Source of the DNA: Simiduia sp. 21SJ11W-1 | GTDB lineage: Bacteria > Pseudomonadota > Gammaproteobacteria > Pseudomonadales > Cellvibrionaceae | Assembly: GCF_024138675.1 (NCBI RefSeq) | Contig: NZ_CP090959.1 | Location: forward strand, 2,263,501-2,327,500 | DNA length: 64,000 nt | Direction of reading: 5' to 3' | Part shown: piece after piece, positions 16,611 to 25,600 of the stretch | Position numbering within the stretch: the first letter of the stretch is position 1 | How the letters are laid out: each line of letters opens with the position of its first letter | The notes under the pieces: generated by a model | The model's database searches: none | Told to the model about the DNA's origin: nothing | Seen by the model: only the letters and a program-made list of their open reading frames with translations | Position numbers and translations under genes: made by a program

Positions 16611-18179
16611 ATGACAACAACCACAGGCCCTGGCGCACCCAACCCGCAGCCTGCGCCCACACAGAGCAGCAAGCCCCTGAGCCTTGCCCCGGGCACACAG
16701 GTTTGGGCGCTGGTGGCAAGCACTACACCGCTGGCCGGCAAGCCCGAGCTTGAAGCCGCTGCCCGCCAAAGGCTCGCCCAGCTGGCCAACCAGTTAACAA
16801 CACCTAAAAACCAAACACCTGCAGCAAGCCAAGTGCAGGCAGATAGCCGCCAGCCGTCGCTATTGAGCGCCCCGCTCTACGCCATTCAGGCAAAGGTTGG
16901 CCAGCGCCTCATCACCCTGCTGGCCAACCAGCCATTGAGCAACGGCCAAGCTGTATTACTACGCGCCACCGCCCGCGGATTCAGCCTGGCCGAGGCGGGC
17001 GCAAAACCGCCCAACCCAACATTTAACGGAAACCCTGCCGGCACCGGCGCAAGTGAAAAAACAGCATTCAATAGCGCACACTTATCATCCACAGGTGCAC
17101 CTACGCCCCTGGGCGCACACGGCAACTTAGGCTACGGCAATAACGCAACCGGCACTCAGCCTGCGCAAAACCAGGCGTTGAACCTGCTCACCCAAGTGCT
17201 GCGCCAAACATTGCCGCACCAAACACCCATCAGCCCGGTGTTGGCAAAACTTGCGCTCCAGTTGCTCGCAGCCAAGGCAGCGGCCACGCACCCAAGCGCC
17301 CACAGCCCTTTGCAGCCAAAACCACACACACCCGGCGCCGGTAACGCCAACCCGGCCCACACAACAGGCGCTGCGCCAAACAGCCAAGCCAACAACACCC
17401 TCAATCAAACGCTGCAACAGCTGGTTGGCAAACTGTTACAGCTTGGCAGCCTGCCCCTGCCGCCCGATGCCAAAAGCCTCAAGCAGGCTATAGATCGCAG
17501 CGGCCTGTTTGCCGAAGCAAAATTACATACCGCACCCCACCAGGCCGGTACCGATGTGAAGCTGCTGCTGTGGCAGCTGGCAGGCCTCACCAGCAGCAAA
17601 TCGCAACCGCAGGATTTACTCTCGCAACTTTTGCAGCTGTTGCAGCAACCGGCACAACCCTTGACGGCAAGCGCACAACAACCCAACGAAAGTTTAAAAA
17701 CGCTGGCGCAACTGTGGCTCAACAAAATTGTCAGCCAGCAAGCCCAAAGCCTGACGGAAGAAGTGAGGCCCGGCGAATGGCGGGCAAACCTCGAGATCCC
17801 TCTGCGCGCCGAACAGCAGTGGCTGCCTTTACACTTGCAACTGCAAAAGTACTGGCACAACCCGCAAGACCCAGATCAACACGCCAAACACACAGCCCAA
17901 GGCACAAAAGCCCTGCCCGTTTGGCAGGTTACACTCAGCGTTGAAATTCCCACACTCGGCAATCTGGATGCGCGCATTCGCTATGTTAACGAACGGCTGC
18001 ACTTCAGCCTTTGGGCCGAGCAGCCACGCACACTGAAACTGCTGCAGGCGCACAGCCACTCACTGGGCAGTGCATTACAAACACAGGGGCTTGCCGTACA
18101 AATAATTGAATGCCACCCAGGTCGGCTGCCGCAAACACCCAACACCATCAACAGCCCGCTACTCGACACCCATGCCTGA
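16611..18179 (+). CDS. FliK-like flagellar hook-length control protein
   Basis: This 522-residue protein is very rich in Gln, Ala, Pro and Thr for its first 350 residues, then ends in a compact domain (about 385-520: WRANLEIPLRAEQQWLPLHLQL...WQVTLSVEIPTLGNLDARIRY) typical of the FliK C-terminal region. FliK measures hook length and switches the export gate FlhB to late substrates. The ATG at 16611 was chosen because GGGAAG precedes it by 6 bp; an earlier in-frame ATG at 16551 has no such site. Its stop overlaps the start of an FlhB-like gene by 8 bp. No other flagellar gene is in the window. Confidence 0.75.
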   Translation: MTTTTGPGAPNPQPAPTQSSKPLSLAPGTQVWALVASTTPLAGKPELEAAARQRLAQLANQLTTPKNQTPAASQVQADSRQPSLLSAPLYAIQAKVGQRLITLLANQPLSNGQAVLLRATARGFSLAEAGAKPPNPTFNGNPAGTGASEKTAFNSAHLSSTGAPTPLGAHGNLGYGNNATGTQPAQNQALNLLTQVLRQTLPHQTPISPVLAKLALQLLAAKAAATHPSAHSPLQPKPHTPGAGNANPAHTTGAAPNSQANNTLNQTLQQLVGKLLQLGSLPLPPDAKSLKQAIDRSGLFAEAKLHTAPHQAGTDVKLLLWQLAGLTSSKSQPQDLLSQLLQLLQQPAQPLTASAQQPNESLKTLAQLWLNKIVSQQAQSLTEEVRPGEWRANLEIPLRAEQQWLPLHLQLQKYWHNPQDPDQHAKHTAQGTKALPVWQVTLSVEIPTLGNLDARIRYVNERLHFSLWAEQPRTLKLLQAHSHSLGSALQTQGLAVQIIECHPGRLPQTPNTINSPLLDTHA

Positions 18180-18456
18180 ACTTACCGAACAACATATTCA
18201 AAAAGCCGTTGCGCTATTTTACGATGGCAACCACGCACCCAAAGTGGTGGCCAAAGGCGAACGCGCGCTGGCCGAAGAAATTGTGGCGCTCGCACAGGCC
18301 CACGATGTGCCCCTGTGCGATAACAGCGGGCTGGTAGAATTATTGATGCAACTGGAAATCAACGATGAAATTCCAGAGGCGCTCTATATTGCCGTTGCCC
18401 ATGTATTGGCGTTTGCCTACGAACTTCAAGGTAAAGCACCCCCTGCGAGCGAATAA
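18172..18456 (+). CDS. FlhB/EscU-type export switch C-terminal domain protein
   Basis: This 94-residue protein corresponds only to the cytoplasmic C-terminal domain of FlhB/YscU export-switch proteins: APKVVAKGERALAEEIVALAQAHDVPL followed by LLMQLEINDEIPEALYIAVAHVLAFAY. It has no membrane part, and the NPTH autocleavage motif of true FlhB is absent; the equivalent stretch reads DGNHAPKVV. Such stand-alone FlhB-C proteins are common in gammaproteobacteria and can partly replace cleaved FlhB in some species. The 8-bp overlap with the FliK-like gene strongly suggests a coupled functional pair. Confidence 0.88.
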   Translation: MPELTEQHIQKAVALFYDGNHAPKVVAKGERALAEEIVALAQAHDVPLCDNSGLVELLMQLEINDEIPEALYIAVAHVLAFAYELQGKAPPASE

Positions 18457-18476
18457 ATCCGACCACCGAGGCTCTC

Positions 18477-19346
18477 ATGACAGACCCACTGATTTCAGCC
18501 CAACAACTTCACACCCAACTGGCGGAAAGCCAGCCCGTGATTTTACTGGACTGCCGCTTCAACCTTGCAGACAAGCGCGCAGGCCAAAAGGCATACAATG
18601 AGGCGCACATTCCCGGCGCCTTTTACCTGGACCTCAATAACGATCTCTCATCACCCGTGCAACGCCATGGCGGGCGCCACCCACTGCCCGACTTCAACCA
18701 GCTTGCCAATACACTGGCGAGTTTTGGCGCAAAGCCGGATTCACACTTTGTGGTGTATGACGATGGCATGGGCGCCTTTGCCTGCAGAGCCTGGTGGCTA
18801 CTGCGTCACGGTGGCATCAGCCAGGTGAGCCTGCTCAACGGCGGTTGGCGCGCCTGGCAAGAGCACAAGTTCGATACCCAATCGCAAACGCCGAGCGCAC
18901 CCAAACCCGGGCACCTCACCCTTTCCCCCGGCCACATGCCCGTAGCCAATCAGCAAGAAATTCTGGAACACCAGGGCGCCTGGCAACTGGTAGACAGCCG
19001 CGAACACCAACGCTACCTGGGCCAACTGGAACCTATAGACCCGATAGCAGGCCACATTCCGGGCGCCCAGAACCTGCCCTGGCAAAGTGCGATTGGCGAT
19101 AACGGAGAATTCAAAAGCCCGGAACTGTTAGCGCAACGCTGGCAACAGGCGAACCTTACGCCCGCAGACGACAACACGGTGGTATATTGCGGCTCAGGCG
19201 TTACGGCGTGTGTAAACATTTTTGCACAGGCACTGTGCGGGCAAACTGCCCGGCTCTACCCCGGCAGCTGGAGCGACTGGTGCTCCTACGTAGACCGCGA
19301 TCACAGCGAAAGCAGCAATCGCTCGGCGCGCGTGGCCACGGGTTGA
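18477..19346 (+). CDS. sseA: two-domain sulfurtransferase (3-mercaptopyruvate type)
   Basis: This 289-residue tandem rhodanese protein moves a sulfane sulfur through a cysteine persulfide. The active loop CGSGVTA (Cys238) is the 3-mercaptopyruvate sulfurtransferase form rather than the CRKGVT loop of thiosulfate enzymes. The N-terminal rhodanese domain (about 5-130) has YDDGMGAFACRAWW in place of a normal active loop and is structural. It follows the flhB-like gene by 20 bp and may share its transcript, though no functional link is evident. Confidence 0.88.
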   Translation: MTDPLISAQQLHTQLAESQPVILLDCRFNLADKRAGQKAYNEAHIPGAFYLDLNNDLSSPVQRHGGRHPLPDFNQLANTLASFGAKPDSHFVVYDDGMGAFACRAWWLLRHGGISQVSLLNGGWRAWQEHKFDTQSQTPSAPKPGHLTLSPGHMPVANQQEILEHQGAWQLVDSREHQRYLGQLEPIDPIAGHIPGAQNLPWQSAIGDNGEFKSPELLAQRWQQANLTPADDNTVVYCGSGVTACVNIFAQALCGQTARLYPGSWSDWCSYVDRDHSESSNRSARVATG

Positions 19347-19377
19347 GCGGCCGGCGCGCCGGGGCTTACTAGTTACG

Positions 19378-20004
19378 CTATTCGGGCATCAAACACACAC
19401 CGGTGCCCGCCAAGCCACAGTAACCTGCGGGATTTTTGGCCAGGTACTGCTGGTGATACTCTTCGGCGTAATAAAATGTGGGGGCGGCTGCAATTTCAGT
19501 GGTAATTTCACCCTTGCCCGCCGCCTTAAGGCCGGCCTGAAAAGCACTGAAGGTTGCCTTGGCGCGGGCTAATTGCGCGTCACTGTAGGTGTAGATCACC
19601 GAGCGATACTGGGTGCCCAAATCATTGCCCTGCTGCATGCCCTGAGTGGGGTCATGCACCTCCCAAAACACCTTCAAAAGTGCATCGTAGCTTGTGACTT
19701 TCGGATCAAAAACCACCAACACCACTTCGGCGTGACCGGTATCACCGCTGCACACCTCTTCGTAGGTGGGGTTGGGCGTATAGCCACCGGCATAACCCAC
19801 AGCCGTTGTGTACACCCCCGGCTGCTGCCAAAAACGACGCTCTGCACCCCAAAAGCAACCCAGGCCAAACATTGCCTGCTGCAAGCCCTCGGGAAATGGC
19901 GGCTTGATGCTCACACCATTCACGAAATGCTTGCCCGTAATCTCAAGGGGCGCTGCACGCCCTGTTAACGCCTGTTCAGGCGTTGGCATTTGCATTTTGC
20001 CCAT
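19378..20004 (-). CDS. msrA: peptide methionine sulfoxide reductase MsrA
   Basis: This 208-residue enzyme reduces the S-epimer of methionine sulfoxide. The catalytic GCFWGAE motif gives Cys50; [26 protein letters not shown] and the resolving-cysteine tail ([15 protein letters not shown]) are conserved. The length and tail match the E. coli-type MsrA with two resolving cysteines. Its 3' end faces the sulfurtransferase gene, and msrB lies far away at 60.3 kb. Confidence 0.96.
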   Translation of the reverse strand: MGKMQMPTPEQALTGRAAPLEITGKHFVNGVSIKPPFPEGLQQAMFGLGCFWGAERRFWQQPGVYTTAVGYAGGYTPNPTYEEVCSGDTGHAEVVLVVFDPKVTSYDALLKVFWEVHDPTQGMQQGNDLGTQYRSVIYTYSDAQLARAKATFSAFQAGLKAAGKGEITTEIAAAPTFYYAEEYHQQYLAKNPAGYCGLAGTGVCLMPE

Positions 20005-20126
20005 AATTTCCTCACTTGTTTGCGCACCGCGCGACCTATGGCTTTAGACGAGCAGCCCGCGTATTTACCCAGTGTAGATGGGTACAAAGGCTGTAAGTTA
20101 CAAGATTTATTTTCTGGCACCCACAA

Positions 20127-20151
20127 AAAAGCCCCGCTTGGCGGGGCTTTT
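20127..20151 (-). terminator. intrinsic terminator of gltA
   Basis: The stem GCCCCGC/GCGGGGC with a TTG loop is extended by A/T pairs; on the - strand it is followed by six T residues. It begins 11 bp past the gltA stop codon. The opposite strand also has a short T-run, so it may act weakly both ways. Confidence 0.9.
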
Positions 20152-20161
20152 GAACCGGCGC

Positions 20162-21448
20162 TTAGCGCTTGTCTAGCGGCACAAAGTCGCGCGGATTGTA
20201 ACCAGTGTACAACTGGCGTGGACGGCCAATCTTGTAGGGGTTGGAAATCATTTCGTTCCAGTGTGCAATCCAGCCCACGGTGCGGCCGGTGGCGAAGATC
20301 ACGGTGAACATTTCCGTTGGAATGCCAATGGCCTTCATGATGATGCCGGAGTAGAAATCCACGTTCGGGTAGAGTTTCTTCTCGATGAAGTACTCATCTT
20401 CCAGCGCAATCTGCTCAAGGCGCTTGGCAATGGCCAGCAGTGGGTCATTTTCCAGGCCCAATTCCGCCAACACTTCATCACAGGTTTCTTTCATTACTTT
20501 GGCGCGTGGGTCAAAGTTTTTGTAAACGCGGTGACCGAAGCCCATCAAACGGAATGGGTCACTCTTGTCTTTGGCTTTGGCAATGTACTTGTCGATGTTA
20601 TCAACAGTGCCAATTTCCTCAAGCATTTCCAGAACCGCTTCGTTGGCACCACCGTGTGCAGGGCCCCACAGGGTTGCAATGCCGGCGGCCACACACGCGA
20701 AGGGGTTGGCGCCGGAGGAGCCTGCCAAACGCACGGTAGAGGTAGACGCATTCTGCTCGTGATCGGCATGCAGCAGGAAGATTTTATCCATCGCACGTGC
20801 CAGCACCGGGTTTACATCGGGGTCGTCACAGGGGGTGCCGAACATCATGTGCAGGAAGTTTTCCGAGTAACCCAGATCGTTATCGGGGTACATGAAGGGC
20901 TGGCCGATGTGATGCTTGTAGCACATGGCGGCAAGCGTTGGCATTTTCGCAATCAGGCGGTGCGCCGAAATCAACCGGTGCTCTGGGTTATTGATGTCCA
21001 GGGAGTCGTGGTAAAAAGACGACAAGGCACCAACCACACCCACCATGATGGCCATTGGGTGCGCATCGTAGCGGAAGCCACGGAAGAAATTGGTGATTGA
21101 TTCATGCACCATGGTGTGACGCATGATGGTATCCACAAACTCTGCCTTTTGCTCGGCATTGGGCAACTCGCCGTTAAGCAATAAGTAGCAAGTTTCCAGG
21201 TAATCGGACTTGTCGGCCAGCTGCTCAATGGGGTAGCCGCCATGCAACAGCACGCCTTTGGCGCCGTCGATGTAAGTCAGCTTGGACTCACAAGAAGCCG
21301 TAGACATAAAGCCGGGATCATAGGTGAAGTACCCGTTGGCCGTTAAGCTGCTGACGTCGATCACGTCCGGGCCGGTTGAACCGGAGTGTATCGGCAGTTC
21401 TATGGGGTCGCGCCCCTCTACTACCAGTTGTGCTTTCTTCTCAGCCAT
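20162..21448 (-). CDS. gltA: citrate synthase
   Basis: This 428-residue type II citrate synthase condenses acetyl-CoA with oxaloacetate, the entry step of the TCA cycle. Catalytic regions [28 protein letters not shown] and the C-terminal [15 protein letters not shown] are intact. The ATG at 21448 is preceded by AGGAG at 9 bp; an 18-residue in-frame extension upstream looks spurious. It is divergent from the sdh-suc operon, the common arrangement in gammaproteobacteria, and has its own near-consensus promoter. Confidence 0.98.
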   Translation of the reverse strand: MAEKKAQLVVEGRDPIELPIHSGSTGPDVIDVSSLTANGYFTYDPGFMSTASCESKLTYIDGAKGVLLHGGYPIEQLADKSDYLETCYLLLNGELPNAEQKAEFVDTIMRHTMVHESITNFFRGFRYDAHPMAIMVGVVGALSSFYHDSLDINNPEHRLISAHRLIAKMPTLAAMCYKHHIGQPFMYPDNDLGYSENFLHMMFGTPCDDPDVNPVLARAMDKIFLLHADHEQNASTSTVRLAGSSGANPFACVAAGIATLWGPAHGGANEAVLEMLEEIGTVDNIDKYIAKAKDKSDPFRLMGFGHRVYKNFDPRAKVMKETCDEVLAELGLENDPLLAIAKRLEQIALEDEYFIEKKLYPNVDFYSGIIMKAIGIPTEMFTVIFATGRTVGWIAHWNEMISNPYKIGRPRQLYTGYNPRDFVPLDKR

Positions 21449-21925
21449 CTTGGGACTCCTATATCTGCAAGTTGTAATCGTCTCTTCTTCCGGGGCTTGC
21501 ATACCCTCTTATATAGCACTAATGGCCGTGAGCGGACTTTAGAGCGGGCACAACTATAAAGTTAAGTTTGTTTTTGTCAAATAGATAGTCGATTATAGAT
21601 GGCCGCACCAAAAACGACCTTCTAGCTGTAACTTGCACCCTTGGCGGTGCATCGCGCGCACAAAACAACCAATCCGCACAGCAAACCAACGATTGGCCAT
21701 TTTGCAGCTGGGCAGGGTGCCACCGGTGCCGGTGAAAGCCCCGTAAAATGCGGACATAAGTACCGGATTTCATTTGTAATTTAAATGTCGCATCCTTATA
21801 ATTTCGCGCGTCTTGCAGGGGGGGTAGCTGGTGAATTATCACTTTGCTACCTATGCTAGAGAGATTGTGTGCTATGCAAACTATCTCGAACCGCCCGATC
21901 TATGGGCAAAAAGGTGTGACTTAAC
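21449..21925. other. divergent gltA/sdhC regulatory region
   Basis: This 477-bp gap between divergent gltA and sdhC contains the gltA promoter (21553-21580) and a leader of about 100 nt. I do not see a near-consensus promoter for sdhC, although AT-rich sequence around 21835-21895 is the likely place. No gene was recognised in it. Confidence 0.6.
21553..21580 (-). promoter_or_regulatory. sigma-70-type promoter of gltA
   Basis: On the - strand a perfect TTGACA (21575-21580) is followed after 16 bp by TATAGT (21553-21558). It points at gltA, giving a leader of about 100 nt. The AT-rich spacer and upstream tract support a strong promoter. Confidence 0.7.
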
Positions 21926-22300
21926 GTGAACAAAAACAGACCTGTTAATCTCGACATCTCCACTATTCAACTTCCCATCACTGCTTACGTCTCTATCCTT
22001 CACCGTATTTCTGGCGTCGCCCTGTTCGCAGGTGTGGCCGTATTGCTGTGGATGCTGGAAGCGAGCCTGAGTTCAGAGTCCAGCTTTGAAGAGCTTAAAG
22101 AGCTGACTTCAAGCCCTCTGTGCAAGTTGATCTTGTGGGCCACCCTGGCTGGCCTTGCGTATCACATGATTGCGGGCATTCGCCACCTGATCATGGATGC
22201 CGGTATAGGTGAAAGCCTGGAAGGCGGCCAGAACGGTGCCAAAATCGCACTGGCGCTCGCCATCATTACAATTGCAGCACTGGGGGTTTGGATATGGTAA
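21926..22300 (+). CDS. sdhC: succinate dehydrogenase cytochrome b556 subunit
   Basis: This 124-residue membrane subunit of complex II has three hydrophobic helices and anchors the SdhAB catalytic part while binding haem b and quinone. LHRISGVALFAGVAV and LAYHMIAGIRHLIMD carry the conserved Ser/Arg quinone site and the haem histidine. Translation starts at GTG with AAGGTG upstream. Its 3' end overlaps the sdhD start codon. Confidence 0.95.
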   Translation: MNKNRPVNLDISTIQLPITAYVSILHRISGVALFAGVAVLLWMLEASLSSESSFEELKELTSSPLCKLILWATLAGLAYHMIAGIRHLIMDAGIGESLEGGQNGAKIALALAIITIAALGVWIW

Positions 22301-22662
22301 CTGCCGTAACAAGTTTTGGCCGTAGCGGCCTGTACGACTGGCTGGTCCAGCGCGTGAGCGCGGTGGTCATGGCTGCCTATACCTTCTTTATTGTAGGTTT
22401 TATTTTCACCACGCCCGATCTCACCTTTGATGTCTGGCAAGGTCTGTTCAATCAGCTGTGGGTACGCATCTTCACGCTGGCTACCCTGCTGTCTATTGCC
22501 GCACACGCCTGGATTGGCCTGTGGGCCGTATTGACCGACTACCTCACCAACCGCCTGATGGGCGCCAAGGCCACTGCGTTGCGCCTGTTTGCCCAGATTG
22601 TACTGGGCGCGGTAACCCTGACCTACGTGGTCTGGGGTGTTGAAATTCTGTGGGGAGCTTAA
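22294..22662 (+). CDS. sdhD: succinate dehydrogenase membrane anchor subunit
   Basis: This 122-residue second membrane anchor of complex II has three helices; YDWLVQRVSAVVMAAYT and HAWIGLWAVLTDY carry the conserved haem and quinone residues. The ATG at 22294 overlaps the end of sdhC by 7 bp and follows a GGGGG ribosome-binding site; a TTG two codons earlier is less likely. It is followed by sdhA after 3 bp. Confidence 0.95.
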   Translation: MVTAVTSFGRSGLYDWLVQRVSAVVMAAYTFFIVGFIFTTPDLTFDVWQGLFNQLWVRIFTLATLLSIAAHAWIGLWAVLTDYLTNRLMGAKATALRLFAQIVLGAVTLTYVVWGVEILWGA

Positions 22663-22665
22663 TCA

Positions 22666-24435
22666 ATGTCTAATATGCGTACTATTTCATTCGACGGCAT
22701 CGTCATCGGTGGCGGTGGCGCGGGCATGCGTGCAGCCCTGCAGCTGGCGCAATCTGGCTACAAAACAGCCGTAATTACCAAAGTATTCCCAACGCGCTCG
22801 CACACTGTATCCGCCCAGGGCGGCATCACCTGTGCCATCGCAAGCTCTGATCCACAAGACGATTGGCGCTGGCACATGTACGACACCGTTAAAGGTTCCG
22901 ACTACATCGGTGACCAAGACGCCATCGAATACATGTGCTCCGTAGGCCCTGAGGCCGTATTCGAACTCGAGCACATGGGCCTGCCCTTCTCTCGTACCGA
23001 AGAAGGCCGCATTTACCAGCGTCCGTTCGGTGGCCAGTCTAAGGATTTCGGCAAGGGCGGCCAGGCGGCGCGCACCTGTGCGGCAGCAGACCGCACCGGT
23101 CACGCCCTGCTACACACCCTCTACCAGAACAACGTAAAGAACAACACTGTGTTCCTGAACGAATGGTTCGCGGTAGATCTGGTTAAAAACGCCGACGGCG
23201 CTGTGGTGGGCGTAATTGCCATCAACATCGAAGACGGTGAAGTGGTTTACGTTAAATCCAAAGCCACGGTATTTGCCACCGGCGGTGCCGGCCGTATCTA
23301 CGCCTCTACCACCAACGCCCACATCAACACCGGCGATGGTATCGGCATGGCGCTGCGCGCGGGATTCCCGGTACAAGATATCGAAATGTGGCAATTCCAC
23401 CCAACAGGTATTGCCGGTGCCGGTGTACTGGTAACCGAGGGTTGTCGTGGTGAAGGTGGCTACCTGATCAACAAAAACGGCGAACGCTTCATGGAGCGCT
23501 ACGCGCCTAACGCCAAAGATCTGGCATCGCGGGACGTGGTTGCACGCTCCATGGTGCTCGAAATCCTGGCCGGCAACGGCTGCGGTGAAGAAGGCGATCA
23601 CGTATTCCTGAAGCTCGATCACCTGGGTGAAGAAGTACTGGAAAGCCGCCTGCCTGGCATCTGCGAACTGTCGCGCACCTTCGCACACGCAGACCCGGTA
23701 AAAGAGCCGATTCCGGTTGTTCCTACCTGCCACTACATGATGGGCGGCATTCCCACCAACGTAAACGGCCAGGTGTTGACGCAAATTGACGGCAAAGACA
23801 CAGTGGTTGAAGGCTTCTACGCCTGTGGTGAAGTGGCTTGTGTATCCGTGCACGGCGCCAACCGCTTGGGCGGCAACTCATTGCTTGACCTGGTGGTATT
23901 TGGTCGCGCATCTGGCCTGTACATTGAAAAGGCCCTGCGCGAAGGCATAGAGCACAAAGCCGCAACCGATAGCGATATCGAGCGCGCCATGGCTCGCCTG
24001 AACAAGATCAACACCTCCGAAAGCGGCGAATCGGCCCCTGCCCTGCGCAAGGAACTGCAGACCATTATGCAGAACCACTTTGGCGTATTCCGCAACGGCG
24101 AGTTCATGAAAGAAGGCATTAAAAAGCTGGCTGAGTTGCGCCCACGCATTGAAAGTGTGTCTATTACCGATAAGAGCAACGCCTTCAATACCGCCCGCAT
24201 CGAAGCGCTTGAGCTGCAAAACCTGCTGGAAGTGGCCGAAGCCACAGCCATTACTGCAGAAGAGCGTAAAGAATCGCGCGGCGCTCACGCCCGTGAAGAT
24301 TTCCAGGAACGCGACGATGCCAACTGGCTGTGCCACTCCATGTTCTTCCCTCTGGAAAAACGCGTAGGCAAGCGCGACGTGAACTTCACGCCGAAAACCA
24401 TGGAAGCCTTCGAGCCTAAAGCTCGTACTTACTAA
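22666..24435 (+). CDS. sdhA: succinate dehydrogenase flavoprotein subunit
   Basis: This 589-residue catalytic subunit oxidises succinate to fumarate with covalently bound FAD. The FAD dinucleotide motif [13 protein letters not shown], the covalent-FAD histidine in [12 protein letters not shown], and the substrate/catalytic HPTG and [10 protein letters not shown] regions are all present. Length and order (sdhCDAB) are standard. Confidence 0.98.
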   Translation: MSNMRTISFDGIVIGGGGAGMRAALQLAQSGYKTAVITKVFPTRSHTVSAQGGITCAIASSDPQDDWRWHMYDTVKGSDYIGDQDAIEYMCSVGPEAVFELEHMGLPFSRTEEGRIYQRPFGGQSKDFGKGGQAARTCAAADRTGHALLHTLYQNNVKNNTVFLNEWFAVDLVKNADGAVVGVIAINIEDGEVVYVKSKATVFATGGAGRIYASTTNAHINTGDGIGMALRAGFPVQDIEMWQFHPTGIAGAGVLVTEGCRGEGGYLINKNGERFMERYAPNAKDLASRDVVARSMVLEILAGNGCGEEGDHVFLKLDHLGEEVLESRLPGICELSRTFAHADPVKEPIPVVPTCHYMMGGIPTNVNGQVLTQIDGKDTVVEGFYACGEVACVSVHGANRLGGNSLLDLVVFGRASGLYIEKALREGIEHKAATDSDIERAMARLNKINTSESGESAPALRKELQTIMQNHFGVFRNGEFMKEGIKKLAELRPRIESVSITDKSNAFNTARIEALELQNLLEVAEATAITAEERKESRGAHAREDFQERDDANWLCHSMFFPLEKRVGKRDVNFTPKTMEAFEPKARTY

Positions 24436-24453
24436 GTTCTGGGGAATGGTGAC

Positions 24454-25158
24454 ATGTTAAAAGTAGAAATTTATCGCTATAACCCTGAGGCAGACAAAGC
24501 CCCTCATATGCAAACCTATGAGGTGGATACCCAGGGTAAAGACCTGATGGTGCTCGACGTATTGGAGATCATCAAATCTCAGGATGCGTCGCTTGCCTAC
24601 CGCCGCTCATGCCGTGAAGGCGTTTGTGGCTCAGACGGCATGAACATCAACGGCAAAAACGGCTTGGCGTGTATCATGCCACTGTCTGAGTGCGTGAAAA
24701 ACAACAAGCTGGTGCTGCGTCCGCTGCCGGGCCTGCCGGTTATTCGCGACCTGGTTATCGACATGACGCAATTCTACGACCAGTACAAAAAAGTACAGCC
24801 GTATTTGCAAAACGATACCCCGGCACCGGCTATTGAGCGTTTGCAGTCGCCCGAAGAGCGTGAAAAGCTCGACGGCCTCTACGAGTGCATTCTGTGTGCC
24901 TGTTGCTCAACCAGCTGCCCGTCTTTCTGGTGGAACCCCGACAAGTTTATCGGCCCGGCCGGTTTACTTCAGGCATACCGTTTCCTGGCAGACAGCCGCG
25001 ACAACGCCACCGAAGACCGTTTGGCAAAACTGGATGACCCCTTCAGCGTATTCCGCTGCCACGGCATCCAAAACTGTGTTGCCGTGTGCCCGAAGGGTTT
25101 GAACCCGACGCGCGCCATCGGCCACATTCGCAATATGTTGTTACAAAGAGCTGTATAA
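24454..25158 (+). CDS. sdhB: succinate dehydrogenase iron-sulfur subunit
   Basis: This 234-residue subunit passes electrons from FAD to quinone. The 2Fe-2S ligands are in SCREGVCGSDGMNING, the 4Fe-4S ligands in CILCACCSTSCP, and the 3Fe-4S ligands in CHGIQNCVAVCPKGLNP. It closes the sdh part of the operon; a 440-bp gap separates it from sucA. Confidence 0.98.
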   Translation: MLKVEIYRYNPEADKAPHMQTYEVDTQGKDLMVLDVLEIIKSQDASLAYRRSCREGVCGSDGMNINGKNGLACIMPLSECVKNNKLVLRPLPGLPVIRDLVIDMTQFYDQYKKVQPYLQNDTPAPAIERLQSPEEREKLDGLYECILCACCSTSCPSFWWNPDKFIGPAGLLQAYRFLADSRDNATEDRLAKLDDPFSVFRCHGIQNCVAVCPKGLNPTRAIGHIRNMLLQRAV

Positions 25159-25600
25159 ACAGCCGCGGGCTCTGCCCGTGTAAGCGTAGTGCCGCACTAA
25201 CCCCTTGGGCCGGGGGTTAGTCATAAAAAAATACACGCGGCATACCCACCATTCGTTGAATGGTCTGAAAAGGTGCGGAACCCAGGTGCAGGAAACGGCG
25301 TTAGCTCGGCTAGGCTTTTTCTTTCGCCCTACTAAACATTGTTTGCGTGGTTGTTGCACGCAAGTGAACGAACTTTGCGACTCCAAAAGAGTCTGCATAT
25401 GAAATAACTAGTTTGACGCTAGTAAGTAGCAGGGGTATGTCGGGTAAGACCCGATCTATCTGTGAGAGCGACGATCATCAGTCACTGCTTTCATGGGGTA
25501 ACCGCTCGATCGGCGCGGCCGATCCGGAACGCATGACAGCACAGGCTGTTTTGCTCACGCCCTCACAGCTAGACAATGCCCCATCGACCAGGTGGGTAAA
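25159..25600. other. 442-bp sdhB-sucA intergenic region
   Basis: No gene is convincing here. A hairpin at 25196-25221 (ACTAACCCC / GGGGTTAGT, 8-nt loop) is not followed by a T-run on the + strand, so it is more likely an mRNA-processing or stabilising structure than a terminator. The unusual length of this gap suggests an internal promoter for sucAB-lpd-sucCD, but none is near consensus. Confidence 0.5.

Noticed and set aside
23110-23853. Long antisense frame inside sdhA (247 residues)
   Set aside because: It is opposite a highly conserved gene, arises from its codon bias, and has no recognisable domain.
25196-25221. Terminator separating sdh from suc genes
   Set aside because: The hairpin is real but lacks a T-run on the + strand; read-through is usual in this operon type.
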